A stretch of DNA of 7,025 bases from JALYZC01 sp035997675 (GTDB lineage Bacteria > Actinomycetota > Thermoleophilia > Solirubrobacterales > Solirubrobacteraceae). Shown piece after piece: positions 6,751 to 7,025 of this stretch (position 1 is its first letter; each line of letters begins with the position of its first letter). The notes beneath the pieces were generated by a model. It did not search any database. It was not told where the DNA came from and saw nothing but the letters and a program-made list of their open reading frames with translations. The stretch spans positions 1 through 7,025 of the forward strand of contig DASYIJ010000074.1 in NCBI GenBank assembly GCA_035997675.1, in the 5' to 3' direction. The position numbers and the translations under genes were made by a program.

Positions 6751-6796
6751 TGGATGGTTGAAGCCGGGGTGGAGTGAAGTCTCCCCGGCGCATCCA
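6751..6796 (+). other. Two-part hairpin around the mini-ORF start
   Basis: An outer stem TGGATG (6751-6756) / CATCCA (6791-6796) and an inner stem GCCGGGG (6763-6769) / CCCCGGC (6783-6789) nest with an asymmetric internal loop of six and one bases. An alternative inner pairing uses GGAG (6771-6774) with CTCC (6781-6784). The apical loop (6770-6782) contains the GTG start at 6774, while the G-rich possible ribosome-binding sequence is in the stem, so folding would restrict initiation. No T-run follows, which argues against a terminator. Both stems are perfect by direct pairing; function is inference. Confidence 0.45.
6754..6777 (+). CDS. Possible 7-codon leader ORF (MVEAGVE)
   Basis: ATG at 6754 opens a seven-codon frame encoding MVEAGVE, whose TGA (6775-6777) overlaps the GTG (6774-6776) of the mini-ORF in a GTGA arrangement like that joining the VOC gene to murC. 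If translated, it could couple translation to the mini-ORF and open the hairpin. There is no visible ribosome-binding site, and the transcript from the candidate promoter would begin only about six bases upstream. A frame this short can easily arise by chance. Confidence 0.2.
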   Translation: MVEAGVE

Positions 6797-6914
6797 GAGT
6801 TGCCCGATCTGCAACGCTCGTTGCGAAATGAACGTTCCGTTGACAAAGTGCTGGAGCTGCGCTTACGGTGGTTTTCGCCGGGAAAGCGCGATGAGACCAA
6901 ACTCTAAACGCTAA
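6774..6914 (+). CDS. Candidate 46-aa zinc-ribbon mini-protein between ftsQ and ftsZ
   Basis: I do not recognise a named family. The frame runs from GTG at 6774 to TAA at 6912-6914, 28 bases before ftsZ. It has five Cys (10, 13, 17, 26, 29): CPIC (10-13) and CWSC (26-29) form a C-x2-C-x12-C-x2-C pattern, followed by AYGGFRRE. The protein is strongly basic, about ten Lys/Arg against two Glu, as in small nucleic-acid- or protein-binding zinc ribbons. GTG is the only start after an in-frame TGA at 6759-6761; GGGGTGGA before it is a weak, too-close ribosome-binding site. Codon choice supports coding in part: all five Cys are TGC, and Ile, Asn and Tyr codons all end in C. Against it, third-position GC is only about 65% by my count, well below the neighbours, and a promoter-like element lies within it. 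It may be a real small gene, a transferred one, or a chance frame in a leader region. Confidence 0.5.
   Translation: MKSPRRIQSCPICNARCEMNVPLTKCWSCAYGGFRRESAMRPNSKR
6811..6824 (+). other. Small hairpin GCAAC-GCTC-GTTGC
   Basis: GCAAC (6811-6815) can pair with GTTGC at 6820-6824 around a four-base loop, or instead with GTTGC at 6799-6803 around a seven-base loop. The two pairings exclude each other, which is the layout of a switchable RNA segment, but the stems are short and this could be chance. Confidence 0.25.
6840..6869 (+). promoter_or_regulatory. Candidate ftsZ promoter
   Basis: A perfect -35 TTGACA (6840-6845) is followed after 18 bases by TACGGT (6864-6869), which fits the actinobacterial TANNNT -10. 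Transcription would start near 6876, leaving a leader of about 67 bases before the ftsZ ATG. The eight-base palindrome GAACGTTC (6830-6837) sits just upstream of the -35 and could bind a regulator. ftsZ often has its own promoters inside dcw clusters, so the position makes sense. The element lies inside the candidate mini-ORF, so one of the two may be coincidental. Confidence 0.5.
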
Positions 6915-6942
6915 CTCGAGGGTCGGACAAACACTCAAGCTC

Positions 6943-7025
6943 ATGGAAAGTGGCAGCTACCTGGCAGTGATCAAGGTGGTCGGCGTCGGCGGTGGAGGCA
7001 CCAACGCCGTCAACCGCATGGTCGA
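6943..7025 (+). CDS. ftsZ: Cell division protein FtsZ, N-terminal fragment (27 codons)
   Basis: FtsZ is the tubulin-like GTPase that polymerises into the division ring. Only the start is in the window: MESGSYLAVIKVVGV, then the glycine-rich GGGGTNAVNRM, which is the first GTP-binding loop of FtsZ. The ATG at 6943 gives the short N-terminus usual for actinobacterial FtsZ. GAGGG (6919-6923) is the nearest purine-rich site, about 19 bases away, so the ribosome-binding site is weak. The gene continues past the window edge. No ftsA precedes it, as expected for actinobacteria. Confidence 0.97.
   Translation, partial: MESGSYLAVIKVVGVGGGGTNAVNRMV

Noticed and set aside
6763..6789. Rho-independent terminator after ftsQ
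   Set aside because: The stem is strong, but no T-run follows (next bases are GCATCCAGAG).
6830..6837. GAACGTTC as an SOS (LexA) box in front of ftsZ
   Set aside because: The Gram-positive LexA site needs GAAC and GTTC separated by four bases; here they abut.
6668..6907. 79-codon + strand ORF overlapping the ftsQ end and the candidate mini-ORF
   Set aside because: Its ATG is inside ftsQ, it has no ribosome-binding site, and it uses codons rare for this genome (TTA, AAT, AAA, CGA). Its second half has coding-like base periodicity, so it is kept as the rival reading to the zinc-ribbon frame, but there is no recognisable motif.
6735..6944. 69-codon minus-strand ORF across the ftsQ-ftsZ gap
   Set aside because: It starts over the ftsZ start codon and has no motif or ribosome-binding site; it looks like a chance opening.
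1..7025. tRNA or rRNA genes, CRISPR arrays, insertion sequences
   Set aside because: No cloverleaf-like segment, regularly spaced repeat array, transposase motif or terminal inverted repeat is visible; coding density by dcw genes leaves almost no room for them.

Overview
This window is most of the downstream half of a dcw (division and cell wall) cluster from a very GC-rich bacterium. It reads murD, ftsW, murG, a VOC-family gene, murC, ftsQ and the first 27 codons of ftsZ, all on the + strand. The high GC content, the absence of ftsA between ftsQ and ftsZ, the wording of the MurG, MurC and FtsZ motifs, and a minus-strand membrane protein ending in LPNKVVIGPQWLIP together suggest an actinobacterium. 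My best guess is the Thermoleophilia/Solirubrobacterales lineage; this is an inference from family resemblance, since no database search was possible.

Layout. Bases 1-282 hold the N-terminal part of a divergent membrane protein that contains an 11-residue tandem repeat. Bases 283-391 form a short divergent spacer. From 392 the genes are tightly packed. The murD stop overlaps the ftsW start (TGATG). The ftsW tail runs 86 bases into murG. An 18-base gap separates murG from a VOC (glyoxalase-fold) gene. The VOC gene's stop overlaps a GTG start of murC (GTGA). A 39-base gap then leads to ftsQ. Between ftsQ and ftsZ lies a 210-base region of visibly lower GC, which is the least ordinary part of the window.

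Function. MurD adds D-Glu to UDP-MurNAc-L-Ala, MurC adds the preceding L-Ala, and MurG converts lipid I to lipid II. FtsW polymerises lipid II at the septum, FtsQ is a scaffold of the divisome, and FtsZ forms the ring. The cluster therefore couples precursor supply to septum building. No murB is seen between murC and ftsQ.

Main candidate for something new. The ftsQ-ftsZ gap contains a 46-codon ORF (6774-6914, GTG start) that would encode a basic mini-protein with two CxxC knuckles (CPIC and CWSC), a zinc-ribbon pattern. A 7-codon leader ORF ends on its start codon in a GTGA overlap. A two-part hairpin places the start codon in its loop. Promoter-like elements lie at 6714-6741 and, inside the mini-ORF, at 6840-6869. 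The VOC gene embedded in the cell-wall cluster is the second oddity.
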